A stretch of DNA of 64,000 bases. Origin: Kiloniella sp. EL199. GTDB lineage: Bacteria > Pseudomonadota > Alphaproteobacteria > Kiloniellales > Kiloniellaceae. Of the stretch, positions 18,602 through 27,367 are shown in pieces (within the stretch, counting starts at the first letter, position 1; each line of letters opens with the position of its first letter). The notes below the pieces were generated by a model. The model saw only the letters and a program-made list of their open reading frames with translations, had not been told where the DNA came from and searched no databases. The stretch is from assembly GCF_900313065.1 (NCBI RefSeq), contig NZ_OMPU01000004.1, positions 199,474 to 263,473 on the forward strand, in the 5' to 3' direction. The position numbers and the translations under genes are program-made.

Positions 18602-19228
18602 CTAAAGTTCAAGAACAATATCAGCAGGTAAGGAATTGTTGTTCACAAAATTGGCATTGGGGATATCATTGGACACTGCACGCTTTGTTGCCGCATCTTT
18701 GGTAAAACCATGATCCAGCCATCGTTTGACTAAACGTTTTTCTAGTGTTTCCATTGGCACTTTTAGAAAAACACTCAAACTCACAAAATTACTGACTTTA
18801 TGCCATGGATCATCCTTTAGCTGAAGGTAATTACCTTCAAGTAAAATCAGATTATGAGTTTTGAGAATATTTTTGGCGTGTGGAATTGGGCAATCCTGTT
18901 TTCTATCAAACACTGGAATAGCAAGCTCGGCACTTTTCTCGCATGTCTGATGCAAATCATAGATAAAGCTTTCAACATCAAAGGTTTCTGGCGCTCCTTT
19001 TCTAGATAGTAACCCCTTGCGTTCAAGGATCAAATTATCAAGATGATATCCATCCATTGGCATTACGACAGCTTCATCACGACCAATCTGAGTATTGAGT
19101 AAGTCACAGAGGGCTTCGCTTATAGTAGATTTGCCTGATCCGGGTGGCCCCGCAATAGAAATAATAAGACGTTGATCCGATCTATCCAAAGAAAGAATAT
19201 AAGTCGCGAGTTCATCAACGTTACGCAT
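18602..19228 (-). CDS. frcK: P-loop sugar/nucleoside kinase, FrcK-like
   Basis: A 208-residue kinase of the uridine kinase/pantothenate kinase fold with Walker A ISIAGPPGSGKSTISEAL and a conserved MPMDGYHLDN segment that binds substrate. In rhizobia the frcBCAK fructose uptake operon ends with such a kinase, and the order here is the same. The protein may phosphorylate fructose or another internalised sugar; biochemical certainty for the family is limited. A TTG four codons upstream would overlap the frcA stop by four bases; the ATG at 19228 is used here but either is possible. Confidence 0.75.
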   Translation of the reverse strand: MRNVDELATYILSLDRSDQRLIISIAGPPGSGKSTISEALCDLLNTQIGRDEAVVMPMDGYHLDNLILERKGLLSRKGAPETFDVESFIYDLHQTCEKSAELAIPVFDRKQDCPIPHAKNILKTHNLILLEGNYLQLKDDPWHKVSNFVSLSVFLKVPMETLEKRLVKRWLDHGFTKDAATKRAVSNDIPNANFVNNNSLPADIVLEL

Positions 19229-19236
19229 TATGGTAC

Positions 19237-20022
19237 TCAAGCGACGATCTCTTTTGGTGGTTCTTTTGCTCCTGTCATAAAAGCAACAGCATCAGACATT
19301 GAATATTCTTTCGGGTTAATTACACATAATCGACGGCCAAGACGATGTATGTGAATTCTATCCGCGATTTCAAATACATGTGGCATATTATGAGAAATCA
19401 GAACAATGGGAATGTCACGTGATTTTACATCCTTAATCAATTCCAGAACGCGACGAGATTCTTTAACACCCAATGCAGCGGTTGGCTCATCCATTATAAT
19501 AACTTTAGATCCAAAAGCTGCGGCACGTGCGACGGCAATCCCCTGCCGTTGACCACCGGATAAAGTCTCAACCGCTTGAGAGATATCCTGAATAGTCATA
19601 AGGCCAAGTTCGCTCAATTTCTCGCGCGCTATCCTGTTCATTTCTCGCCGATCAAGCTTTCGAAAAAGCGATCCCATGATTCCCTGTTGTCGAATTTCAC
19701 GGCCTAGGAACAGATTATCAGCAATGGAAAGTGCCGGAGACAGAGCTAAATTTTGATAAACGGTTTCAATTCCTGCTTCACGCGCTGCCATAGGGGATAG
19801 AAAACGTACAGGCTCTCCATCCAAGTTAATTTGCCCTTCATCCAATTGAACTGCACCGGACATAGCTTTGATCAGAGACGATTTGCCTGCCCCGTTATCA
19901 CCAATGACGGCAAGAATTTCACCGGGATATAGATCAAAATCGGCATGATCCAATGCTGTAACCCGACCATATCGCTTTACGAGGCCTTTTGCAGAAAGTA
20001 TCGGTTTCATATTTTCTGTCAT
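19237..20022 (-). CDS. frcA: Fructose ABC transporter ATP-binding protein FrcA
   Basis: A 261-residue single-domain sugar ABC ATPase with Walker A VIGDNGAGKSSLIKAM, signature LSGGQRQGIAVARA and Walker B VIIMDEPTAALG. Unlike RbsA or XylG it has one nucleotide-binding domain, as in rhizobial FrcA. The ATG at 20022 overlaps the frcC stop as ATGA with an AGGAAA site 9 bases upstream; a longer frame starting at 20043 is less likely. It drives import of fructose, and in known relatives also mannose or ribose, through FrcC. Confidence 0.87.
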   Translation of the reverse strand: MTENMKPILSAKGLVKRYGRVTALDHADFDLYPGEILAVIGDNGAGKSSLIKAMSGAVQLDEGQINLDGEPVRFLSPMAAREAGIETVYQNLALSPALSIADNLFLGREIRQQGIMGSLFRKLDRREMNRIAREKLSELGLMTIQDISQAVETLSGGQRQGIAVARAAAFGSKVIIMDEPTAALGVKESRRVLELIKDVKSRDIPIVLISHNMPHVFEIADRIHIHRLGRRLCVINPKEYSMSDAVAFMTGAKEPPKEIVA

Positions 20023-21074
20023 GACGATAATTTCCTGATCCATTGATCAATAGCGACCGCAATTATAATCAACCAGCCAATGGCGAAGACTTGCCAGAGC
20101 ACATCCACACCTGAAAGGCGTAATCCGGATTGAAAAACACCAACAATCAACGCCCCGATCAAAGGTCCTATAATTGAACCTCGCCCGCCAAAGAGCGAAA
20201 CCCCACCAATCACAACAGCGGTAATCGACTGCAGGTTACCTTCGAAAAAACTCTGTGGTGAAACAGACCCAACCCTGCCAATGGAGGCCCAGGCACCAAC
20301 AGCACAAATCAGGCCTGCAACCATGTAAACGGATACGAGTGTCTTGTCCGTACGAATACCAGCCAACTCAGCAGCTTCTTTGTCATCTCCAACAGCATAG
20401 ACATGGCGCCCCCAAGCCGTTCTGTTCAAGCAATACCAGAGCACACCAAAAACAACCATCATCAGGATTGTACCGTAGGTTAATTGAGCACCAAAAAATA
20501 CGATACGCTCACCAAACCATTTTAATACGGGTGCAGTACTATCAATATCCTGCCCGCGAATTGATTGTGCGCCAGAGTACCAAAGATTCAGGGCATAAAA
20601 GATATTCCATGTTCCCAAGGTAACAATAAAAGGTGGGAGTTTTAAGAGTGTGATTAACTTTCCGTTGAGGTAACCGCAAAAAGTACCGACAGCCAAACCA
20701 AGCGGAATAGCCAAGTATACAGGAATACCATAAACAACGGCAAAACGCCCCATAACAACCGATGTCAGAACCATTATTGCCGCTACAGACAGATCAATGC
20801 CTGCGGTTAAGATAATCAAGCTCTGACCCGCAGCAAGAATACCAATAATAGATACCTGCTGCATAATAAGAGACAGGTTAAAAGGGTGAAAAAACTTGGT
20901 TCCTGCAATTAAACCAAAGACAACAATACTCAGCGCCAAAACGATGACAGGCACCATCGTCGGATTGCGATGAAAAAAATGTTGAATATGATTAAGAAAT
21001 GACCTGTCTTGTTCCTCGAAAGAGGCCGGAGCATCTTTGGTATCAGGTAGAGCGTGTTCGTAATTTTTTGTCAT
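20019..21074 (-). CDS. frcC: Fructose ABC transporter permease FrcC
   Basis: A 351-residue inner-membrane permease of the BPD_transp_2 (RbsC-like) family with a hydrophilic N-terminus of about 40 residues followed by eight to ten membrane helices. Typical segments are AGQSLIILTAGIDLSVAAIMVL and the conserved cytoplasmic loop around YAVGDDKEAAELAGIRT. FGGRGSIIGPLIGALIVGV marks the C-terminal half. It is separated from frcB by a terminator-like hairpin, so it is probably made in smaller amount than the binding protein. Confidence 0.88.
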   Translation of the reverse strand: MTKNYEHALPDTKDAPASFEEQDRSFLNHIQHFFHRNPTMVPVIVLALSIVVFGLIAGTKFFHPFNLSLIMQQVSIIGILAAGQSLIILTAGIDLSVAAIMVLTSVVMGRFAVVYGIPVYLAIPLGLAVGTFCGYLNGKLITLLKLPPFIVTLGTWNIFYALNLWYSGAQSIRGQDIDSTAPVLKWFGERIVFFGAQLTYGTILMMVVFGVLWYCLNRTAWGRHVYAVGDDKEAAELAGIRTDKTLVSVYMVAGLICAVGAWASIGRVGSVSPQSFFEGNLQSITAVVIGGVSLFGGRGSIIGPLIGALIVGVFQSGLRLSGVDVLWQVFAIGWLIIIAVAIDQWIRKLSS

Positions 21075-21185
21075 GAAGGCAAAGTTATCGCATTCGTAAT
21101 GGATTGTTAATCGGGGCCCTTACCGGTAACAGCACAAACCGTTAGCAGAAGTCGTTATCAAGTAACCTAGACGATAATGCCCTTA

Positions 21186-21227
21186 GAAAATGAAAAAGAA
21201 CAGGACCGGTAACCAAACCAGCCCTGT
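21186..21227 (-). terminator. Attenuator between frcB and frcC
   Basis: On the minus strand an 11-base stem (ACAGGGCTGGT / ACCGGTCCTGT, two G-T pairs, 6-base loop) is followed by TCTTTTTCATTTTC. It begins 14 bases after the frcB stop. Partial termination here would keep binding protein in excess over permease. Confidence 0.75.
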
Positions 21228-21241
21228 ACTTCGCAGGAAAA

Positions 21242-22270
21242 CTAGCCCCAACACTTTTCAAGGCCAGCTTTGGAATCAATACTTTCAACACCTTTAACAG
21301 GCTCGTCTGTAATTAGCTGTACGCCAGTATCGTAAAAATCCAGGCCGGGTGTGTTTTCCGGTTTTTTACCAGTGTCCGCCCAAGCTTTGATAGCTTCAAT
21401 ACCTTTTGACGCCATTAACAACGGAAATTGCATTGATGTTGCACCAATAACGCCTTCTTTGACGTTCTGAACACCGGGACAGCCCCCATCAACAGAAACA
21501 ATCAACACATCCTTTTCACGACCAACAGCCTTTAACGCTTCATACGCGCCTGCTGCGGACGGTTCGTTGATTGTATAAACCAGATTGATCTCTGGATCTT
21601 TCTGCAGAAGGTTTTCCATGGCTTTACGCCCGCCCTCTTCATTACCTTGCGTAATATCATTGCCAACAATACGAGGATCATCTTCATCCCCGATATCTTT
21701 CGGATCCTTAACATCCACGCCAAAACCTGTCAGAAAACCTTGATCACGCAAATAATCAACAGAAACTTCCGATACATTGAGATCCAACAGAGCAATTTTT
21801 GCATTTGCAGCATCGCTGCCCATTTTAGCTTTAGCCCATTCTCCGATCAAAACACCCGCTTTGAAATTATCAGTCGCAAATGTTGCATCTGCGGTATCAG
21901 CTGGCTCAAAAGGTGTATCCAAAGCAATAACAAGTAACCCGTTATCACGCGCCTGTTTAACAGCAGGTGTTAGAGCAACTGAATCAGAAGGCGTGATTAA
22001 AATACCTTTAGCGCCCGATGCAATACAGGTTTCAATCGCCGCAACCTGTGTTTCAACATCGCCATCAATCTTTCCGGCAAAGGTCTGCAGATCAATACCG
22101 TTTTTTTCTGCGCCGGAAAGTGCCCCTTCTTTCATTTTAACAAAAAAGGGATTTGTATCTGTCTTGGTAATCAAACAGGCACTTACATTATCAGCCAGTG
22201 TTGGTGACATACTCATTGCCCCTATGGCAACAGCCCCCATAAGACCGTACTTCAAAGAATTGAATTTCAT
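21242..22270 (-). CDS. frcB: Fructose-binding periplasmic protein FrcB
   Basis: A 342-residue sugar-binding protein of the Peripla_BP_4 class (RbsB-like). A signal peptide spans about residues 1-26, ending SPTLADN. The mature part begins [20 protein letters not shown], and contains [25 protein letters not shown] and [14 protein letters not shown] around the sugar site. The ATG at 22270 has GGAGGAAG 8 bases upstream, which decides the start over an open frame 16 codons longer. It feeds FrcC/FrcA. A 14-base inverted repeat lies in the divergent promoter shared with the ROK regulator. Confidence 0.88.
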   Translation of the reverse strand: MKFNSLKYGLMGAVAIGAMSMSPTLADNVSACLITKTDTNPFFVKMKEGALSGAEKNGIDLQTFAGKIDGDVETQVAAIETCIASGAKGILITPSDSVALTPAVKQARDNGLLVIALDTPFEPADTADATFATDNFKAGVLIGEWAKAKMGSDAANAKIALLDLNVSEVSVDYLRDQGFLTGFGVDVKDPKDIGDEDDPRIVGNDITQGNEEGGRKAMENLLQKDPEINLVYTINEPSAAGAYEALKAVGREKDVLIVSVDGGCPGVQNVKEGVIGATSMQFPLLMASKGIEAIKAWADTGKKPENTPGLDFYDTGVQLITDEPVKGVESIDSKAGLEKCWG

Positions 22271-22374
22271 GACAATTCTTCCTCCCAGTAGTGATTGAAT
22301 TATTAATTTTATAGACATACTGTTGGCTTTTTTTGTTCAGCCTTAAGTAATTCCAACACCATATCAGTTCGACT

Positions 22375-22409
22375 GTCAATAAATAAATCACTCTTATTTA
22401 TTTATTGAC
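22375..22409. promoter_or_regulatory. Long perfect inverted repeat in the frcB/ROK divergent promoter
   Basis: GTCAATAAATAAAT and ATTTATTTATTGAC form a perfect 14-base inverted repeat with a 7-base spacer. Its A/T-rich arms resemble operators of ROK repressors such as Mlc and NagC. It lies about 105 bases from each flanking start, so one repressor could govern both transcripts. Confidence 0.65.
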
Positions 22410-22503
22410 CACACCGAAATAATTCCCGATATTATCATCAACAAAAACGGGCGATTTAAGATCTCAAGATCTATATATTGTCAAAATAACAAAGGCTTGA
22501 AAG

Positions 22504-23718
22504 TTGGATCAAGAGCAGAGTAGCGGAAATATTTTTGAATTAGATCAACGATTAAAAGGATCTAATCAAAGTAATATGAGAGCTTACAATGAACGCTTGG
22601 TACTTTCGCTTGTTCGCCGACACGGGCAGTTACCCAAGATGAAAATCGCGCAAATGACGGGATTATCTGCACAAACGATATCTGTCATCATGCGATCATT
22701 GGAAGCCGATGGTTTGCTTATAAAGGGTGAGCCTGTACGCGGAAAAGTGGGTCAACCCTCGGTCCCCCTCTCTCTTAATCCTGATGGTGTGTTTTTTTTA
22801 GGGCTGAAGATTGGACGACGTAGCTCTGAACTCATACTTGTCGATTTTTTAGGCCAGGTGAAGAAAAGAACTATCCATACCTACCTCTTTCCTGAACCTG
22901 ATGACATTGAAAAGTTTGCTCTTAGATCAATTAAGAAATTCGAAACTGATTTAGGAAAAACAGCATCCAAAATTTCCGGTCTCGGAATCGCAATGCCATT
23001 TGAATTATGGAACTGGGCTGAAGCTATAGGCACCTCAATTGACAAGATGGAAAGTTGGAAAACATATGACATACAGAACATATTAAGTAACAGCTGTTCC
23101 TATCCTGTTTATTTACAAAATGATGCAACAGCAGCCTGTGGTGCTGAACTGGCTTTTGGTACAAACCAAAACAAGCGCGATTTTGCATACTTCTATATCG
23201 GTACTTTTATCGGTGGTGGTCTCGTTATTAACGGTAGCCTTTTTATTGGGAAGCATGGAAACGCCGGGGCCTTAGGCTCTATGCTGATCAGCGACAAGGC
23301 TGGTTATACCAGACAGCTTATTGACGAAGCCTCAATCGTCACCTTTGAAAAACAGTTACTAGAAGATGATGTTGATCCCTCTCCACTCTGGAACAGGGAA
23401 AATGGCTGGCAAGATTTCAATGAGAAAATTGCCCCCTGGATAGAACGTGTTGCAAATTGCCTTGCTCAGGCAATTATTTCAACGACAGCACTGATCGATC
23501 AGGAAACAACAGTAATTGATGGCGCTTTTCCAAAACACGTACGCCGTCGCATTGTAGAAGCCACCCGAGAAGCCATTAAAAATTATAATCAACAAGGGAT
23601 CAAACTTCCAATGGTCAGTGAAGGATCACTCGGAACAGTGGCCCGCGCCTTGGGTGGAGCAAGCCTTCCCTTGTTTGATCACTACCTTGTTGATCAAAAT
23701 ATATCTCTTAATCAATAG
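22504..23718 (+). CDS. ROK-family transcriptional repressor of the fructose cluster
   Basis: A 404-residue regulator. An N-terminal winged helix (about 20-80; SLVRRHGQLPKMKIAQMTGL) precedes a ROK sugar-kinase-like domain with NDATAACGAELAFG and FIGGGLVINGSLFIGKHGNAGALG. The cysteine cluster that binds zinc in many ROK proteins is missing. The start is TTG; the family's usual KGSNQSNMRAYNERL segment lies before the first ATG (codon 25), so the TTG start is favoured. It is divergent from frcB and first in a unit with the isomerase and fructokinase. It likely represses frc and its own operon until sugar binds. Confidence 0.83.
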   Translation: MDQEQSSGNIFELDQRLKGSNQSNMRAYNERLVLSLVRRHGQLPKMKIAQMTGLSAQTISVIMRSLEADGLLIKGEPVRGKVGQPSVPLSLNPDGVFFLGLKIGRRSSELILVDFLGQVKKRTIHTYLFPEPDDIEKFALRSIKKFETDLGKTASKISGLGIAMPFELWNWAEAIGTSIDKMESWKTYDIQNILSNSCSYPVYLQNDATAACGAELAFGTNQNKRDFAYFYIGTFIGGGLVINGSLFIGKHGNAGALGSMLISDKAGYTRQLIDEASIVTFEKQLLEDDVDPSPLWNRENGWQDFNEKIAPWIERVANCLAQAIISTTALIDQETTVIDGAFPKHVRRRIVEATREAIKNYNQQGIKLPMVSEGSLGTVARALGGASLPLFDHYLVDQNISLNQ

Positions 23719-23747
23719 CTCTTTAAAACATGCGAGAATTAAAGAAA

Positions 23748-24434
23748 ATGCAACGTTCAGAAATCAATGAAATCCTTGCTCAGTCAGATAGTTTCATCAA
23801 ATCACATGGCTACATTCTGCCTCCCTTTGCGTACTTTACCCCCCAAGACATGCAAAACCGTAAGAAAGAGCTAACAGGCATTACAAAAGCCCGAATGGGA
23901 TGGGATATTACAGATTATGGTCAGGGAAAATTTGATGAATTGGGATTATTCCTCTTTACGGTCAGAAACGGATTTGCAGAAGATCTGGAAACCGGAAAAG
24001 GCATGCTGTATGCGGAAAAAATCATGATTTCCCGCAAAGATCAGATTTCCCCTATGCATCGACATAATATCAAAGCGGAAGATATTATTAACCGGGGTGG
24101 TGGTGATCTGGTACTTGAGCTTTTTATGTCTAATCCCAATGGTGACATTGATGAAGAAGCCGAAGTTGTCGTGCCCTGTGATGGTATTAACAGAAAACTT
24201 AAAGCTGGTGGCCTTTTAAAATTGGCACCGGGCGAGAGCGTTACCCTTCTGCCCGGTGTTTGGCATGCTTTTTGGGGTGAAAGAGCAGATGTTCTCATCG
24301 GTGAAGTCTCAACAGTGAATGATGACCTTACAGATAATGTCTTTCGGGATAAAATAGGTCGTTTCTCTCAAATAGAAGAAAACGAACCTCCCAAACACCT
24401 GTTGGTTTCTGACTACGATAAATGGATGAAATAA
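23748..24434 (+). CDS. D-lyxose/D-mannose ketol-isomerase (cupin)
   Basis: A 228-residue cupin of the D-lyxose isomerase family, which interconverts D-lyxose and D-xylulose or D-mannose and D-fructose using a divalent metal. Metal ligands are visible in SPMHRHNIKAEDI (two histidines and a glutamate) and in PGVWHAFWGE. FGRxGWDITDYG-type residues occur as ARMGWDITDYGQGKFDELGL. The family normally starts KRSEIN, so the ATG at 23748 is preferred over one six codons earlier. Between a ROK regulator and a fructokinase, it probably feeds mannose into fructose metabolism. Confidence 0.83.
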   Translation: MQRSEINEILAQSDSFIKSHGYILPPFAYFTPQDMQNRKKELTGITKARMGWDITDYGQGKFDELGLFLFTVRNGFAEDLETGKGMLYAEKIMISRKDQISPMHRHNIKAEDIINRGGGDLVLELFMSNPNGDIDEEAEVVVPCDGINRKLKAGGLLKLAPGESVTLLPGVWHAFWGERADVLIGEVSTVNDDLTDNVFRDKIGRFSQIEENEPPKHLLVSDYDKWMK

Positions 24435-24437
24435 CCC

Positions 24438-25382
24438 ATGATTATTTGTTGTGGCGAAGCTCTCATTGACATGTTGCCAATAGAAATTTCTTCGCAAAAA
24501 GAAACCGCCTATCAGCCAGTTTCAGGTGGCGCAATCTTCAATACTGCCATCGCCTTGGGGCGTTTGGGGATTAAAACAGGCTATTGTGGTGGCATTTCGA
24601 CAGACCTCTTTGGAGAACAAATCTGTCAATCACTTGCGGAATCAAATGTTGATTACAGCTTTTCCTATCGACAAACGGCGCCGACAACCTTGTCATTTGT
24701 AAAGTTTAAAGATGGGCAGGCCAGTTATGCCTTTTACGATGAAAATACCGCGGGAAAACTATTCCAAAGAAACAACATAAAAGAAGTACCTGCGGATGTA
24801 GAAGCCTTCCATTTCGGAGCTATCAGCCTCATTCAAGAGCCTTGCGGAACAGTTTTTGAAGACCTTGTTACCTCAGCAAAAGAAAGCTGCGTACTGTCTT
24901 TTGACCCCAATATTCGGACAAGTTTCATAACTGATTCTGATGGATATCGTCAACGTATCCATCGATTGCTATCAATAAGCGATATTATCAAAGTCTCAGA
25001 CGAAGACCTGTCATGGCTTTCACCAGAGACTAAACCAAAGGATTTTGCACGACAGCAATTGCAACGTGGCGCATCAATCGTACTTTTTACCGAAGGTTCA
25101 CAAGGGGCAACTGCCTATAGTAAGAATTCAACCCTAAAACTGAGGAGTAAAAAGGTTGAGGTAAAAGACACTATTGGCGCCGGAGACAGCTTCAATGCAG
25201 GTTTCCTCTCAAGTCTAAGTGAGCAAGCCCTCCTGTCGAAATCGTGTTTGAGGGATTTGACTGAACAGCAACTATCTATCGCATTAGATAAAGCCAACCG
25301 GGTCGCCGCCTTTACGGTTACACAAAATGGTGCTGTACCTCCCTGGACCGAAGAGCTTTCCTCAATAGCATATATAAACTAA
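24438..25382 (+). CDS. PfkB-family sugar kinase, probable fructokinase
   Basis: A 314-residue ribokinase-fold kinase. It begins MIICCGEALIDMLP, has the sugar-binding GGAIFNTAIALGRLG segment, and ends with the PfkB signature DTIGAGDSFNAGFLSSL containing the catalytic aspartate. It should convert fructose to fructose 6-phosphate, completing uptake by frc and isomerisation by the upstream cupin. It starts 3 bases after the isomerase stop and converges, with a 4-base overlap, on phnF. A related sugar such as 2-keto-3-deoxygluconate cannot be excluded. Confidence 0.85.
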   Translation: MIICCGEALIDMLPIEISSQKETAYQPVSGGAIFNTAIALGRLGIKTGYCGGISTDLFGEQICQSLAESNVDYSFSYRQTAPTTLSFVKFKDGQASYAFYDENTAGKLFQRNNIKEVPADVEAFHFGAISLIQEPCGTVFEDLVTSAKESCVLSFDPNIRTSFITDSDGYRQRIHRLLSISDIIKVSDEDLSWLSPETKPKDFARQQLQRGASIVLFTEGSQGATAYSKNSTLKLRSKKVEVKDTIGAGDSFNAGFLSSLSEQALLSKSCLRDLTEQQLSIALDKANRVAAFTVTQNGAVPPWTEELSSIAYIN

Positions 25383-26116
25383 GAGAGCGGGTTTGCGCTC
25401 TCGTTATCAACAAAGAGCTGGACACGTTCGCTGGCAAAGTGAGTAATACCAAACTGTATCGCTTTGCCAGTGGCATCCACATCAACACTTTCAGTAATCA
25501 GAACAGGTTTGTTTTTAGCCTGTTGCAGTAATTCTGCTGTACGTTTGCTTGGCATCTGCGCCGTAATTCTCGTATTTTTACGGGTGTAATCATTTAATCC
25601 GAAATGTTTAAAAGCCTCTGTCAGAGATTTTGTTTCAGCAAAGACCGTCTCAATCCCCTTGAAACGGAGCGCTGGCAAGTAACTGATTGAGTGGGCGAGC
25701 GCGACACCATCTGCATGACTAACAGCTTCGAGCTTGATTATTTTTTCATCTCTGGCAACCATCAATCTTTTTGCAACATGTTTCGTTGCCTTTTCCTTTT
25801 TACTACTTAACAGTGTTTTATCTGGCAAGCGATGGCGCCCTGAGACGATTTGTGAAAAGCGGGTTCGACTTCCCAAGGTATAGTCCATCAGATTTTCCTG
25901 AACAAAGGTTCCCCGCCCTTGTTCAACACGCATTACATTATCTTCTGTAAGGGCCGCAATCGCGCTGCGTACCGTATGGCGATTTACACCAAATCTTTTT
26001 GCCAGTTCATTTTCAGTTGGCAACTTATCACCGGGCTTAAACACACCCGCTGTAATATCCTGAAGCAAAAGACGCCCAATCTGCTTCCAGATTGCTTCAC
26101 CCTTTTCCCACTCCAT
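25379..26116 (-). CDS. phnF: Phosphonate-operon GntR/HutC-type regulator PhnF
   Basis: A 245-residue regulator with an N-terminal GntR winged helix (about 10-75; LPTENELAKRFGVNRHTVRSAI) and a UTRA ligand domain (about 100-240; KLEAVSHADGVALAHSISYLP). This is the HutC subfamily to which PhnF belongs. It is divergent from phnG, and tandem GT-N-TA-N-AC sites characteristic of HutC-type proteins sit between them. An AAAGGA ribosome site precedes the ATG. It probably represses phnGHIJKLMN until a phosphonate-related ligand or phosphate shortage relieves it. Confidence 0.88.
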   Translation of the reverse strand: MEWEKGEAIWKQIGRLLLQDITAGVFKPGDKLPTENELAKRFGVNRHTVRSAIAALTEDNVMRVEQGRGTFVQENLMDYTLGSRTRFSQIVSGRHRLPDKTLLSSKKEKATKHVAKRLMVARDEKIIKLEAVSHADGVALAHSISYLPALRFKGIETVFAETKSLTEAFKHFGLNDYTRKNTRITAQMPSKRTAELLQQAKNKPVLITESVDVDATGKAIQFGITHFASERVQLFVDNESANPLS

Positions 26117-26196
26117 TTTATTGTCCTTTAAAGTTCATAAAACTTTCATCAGTCGTCAATTGTCTTCGTTAACTCTACATTCTATAAACTAAAAAG

Positions 26197-26212
26197 GTAT
26201 AGACGTCTAGAC
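26197..26212. promoter_or_regulatory. Tandem HutC-type operator, probable PhnF site
   Basis: GTATAGAC and GTCTAGAC stand back to back; both fit GT-N-TA-N-AC, the consensus of HutC-subfamily GntR proteins. The pair centres on the palindrome TAGACGTCTA and lies 30-46 bases before phnG, where repression would be effective. Confidence 0.75.
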
Positions 26213-26242
26213 AAATATATCATTTGTCGAAAGGAGATAAAA

Positions 26243-26740
26243 GTGGCCGATGTTTCGAGACAGTTAGATCAGAAAGATACTAATAGCGAGAGGCAGAAAT
26301 GGTTGTCTGTTCTGGCTCGTTGCTCATTGAACGATCTACAACAACGTTGGGATAAGCTGACAAAGTCAGAAGCTGACTTAAGTAACCTTCCCTATCGTTT
26401 CCTCCGTAAAGCTGAAACCGGACTAGTTATGGTTCGTGGAAGAGCCGGTGGTGACGGTCAACAATTTAACTTAGGTGAAGTATCTGTAACTCGCTGCACT
26501 GTGTGCCTTGATAGCGACCATATTGGATACGCTTATATCCGCGGCCGAGATCATAAAAAAGCTGAACTGATTGCTGTACTGGATGCCCTGCTCCAAACCA
26601 ATCGCTGGTCTAAAAAAATACGAAATACTTTCGTCACACCTCTGGCTTCTCTTCAACAAAAAGTAAAGCAAGATCGTAAATCACAGATTGCAACCTCCAA
26701 GGTTGATTTCTTTACAATGGTACGAGGAGAAGACGCGTGA
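26243..26740 (+). CDS. phnG: C-P lyase core subunit PhnG
   Basis: A 165-residue subunit of the PhnGHIJ C-P lyase core complex. Typical segments are RQKWLSVLARC near the N-terminus, VMVRGRAGGDGQQFNLGEVSVTRC and GYAYIRGRDHKKAEL. With PhnI, PhnH and PhnL it joins phosphonate to ATP ribose. The start is GTG with a strong AAGGAG site 7 bases away. The stop overlaps the phnH GTG by four bases. Confidence 0.92.
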   Translation: MADVSRQLDQKDTNSERQKWLSVLARCSLNDLQQRWDKLTKSEADLSNLPYRFLRKAETGLVMVRGRAGGDGQQFNLGEVSVTRCTVCLDSDHIGYAYIRGRDHKKAELIAVLDALLQTNRWSKKIRNTFVTPLASLQQKVKQDRKSQIATSKVDFFTMVRGEDA

Positions 26741-27366
26741 TAAACTCCCAAACAAACTCCCTTTCTGCGCAAGATATTGGCCAAACAACTCTTCCGGGTT
26801 TTCATAACCCTGTTTTTGATGCTACGGCCGTTTTCAGAACCGTTCTGGATGCGATGTCACGCCCTGGCGCCATCATAAAAATTCCTCTTACCTGTGAAAG
26901 CCCAAATAAGCTGAATTCATCTGCAGCCTCGATACTTTTGGCTCTCGCAGATATGGACACCACTGTCTGGTTATCTCCGGAAACAGAATGCTCTGATGTC
27001 GCAGATTATTTGCGCTTTCATACCGGATGTACCCTGAAAAAAAACACGAGTCATTGTGATTTTGCCGTTATCAATGGCCTTGAAGATTCTGATCTTGTTA
27101 TGAATTTGCCAATTGGTTCAACAGAATACCCAGATCGTTCCGCAACACTTATCATTACCGTTGATCATTTCAATGCAGAACAAAAAGCTGTGTTAAGTGG
27201 TCCAGGTATAAAAACGACAAGTAATCTGTCTCCATCCCCCCTCAATCCAAAATTTTGGGGATGGATGAAGGAGAATAGGAACACCTTCCCTTGCGGTGTT
27301 GATGTCATCTTTGCCTCTCCCACCCATATTTGCGCCCTTCCACGTTCTTCAGAAATGGACATTTAA
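26737..27366 (+). CDS. phnH: C-P lyase core subunit PhnH
   Basis: A 209-residue PLP-transferase-like protein lacking cofactor residues, as in the PhnH family. Recognisable are GFHNPVFDATAVFRTVLDAMSRPG near the N-terminus and the C-terminal PCGVDVIFA-S-P-THICALPRS. It is a structural member of the PhnGHI assembly. GTG start, 4-base overlap with phnG; one base separates its stop from phnI. Confidence 0.91.
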   Translation: MINSQTNSLSAQDIGQTTLPGFHNPVFDATAVFRTVLDAMSRPGAIIKIPLTCESPNKLNSSAASILLALADMDTTVWLSPETECSDVADYLRFHTGCTLKKNTSHCDFAVINGLEDSDLVMNLPIGSTEYPDRSATLIITVDHFNAEQKAVLSGPGIKTTSNLSPSPLNPKFWGWMKENRNTFPCGVDVIFASPTHICALPRSSEMDI

Positions 27367-27367
27367 A

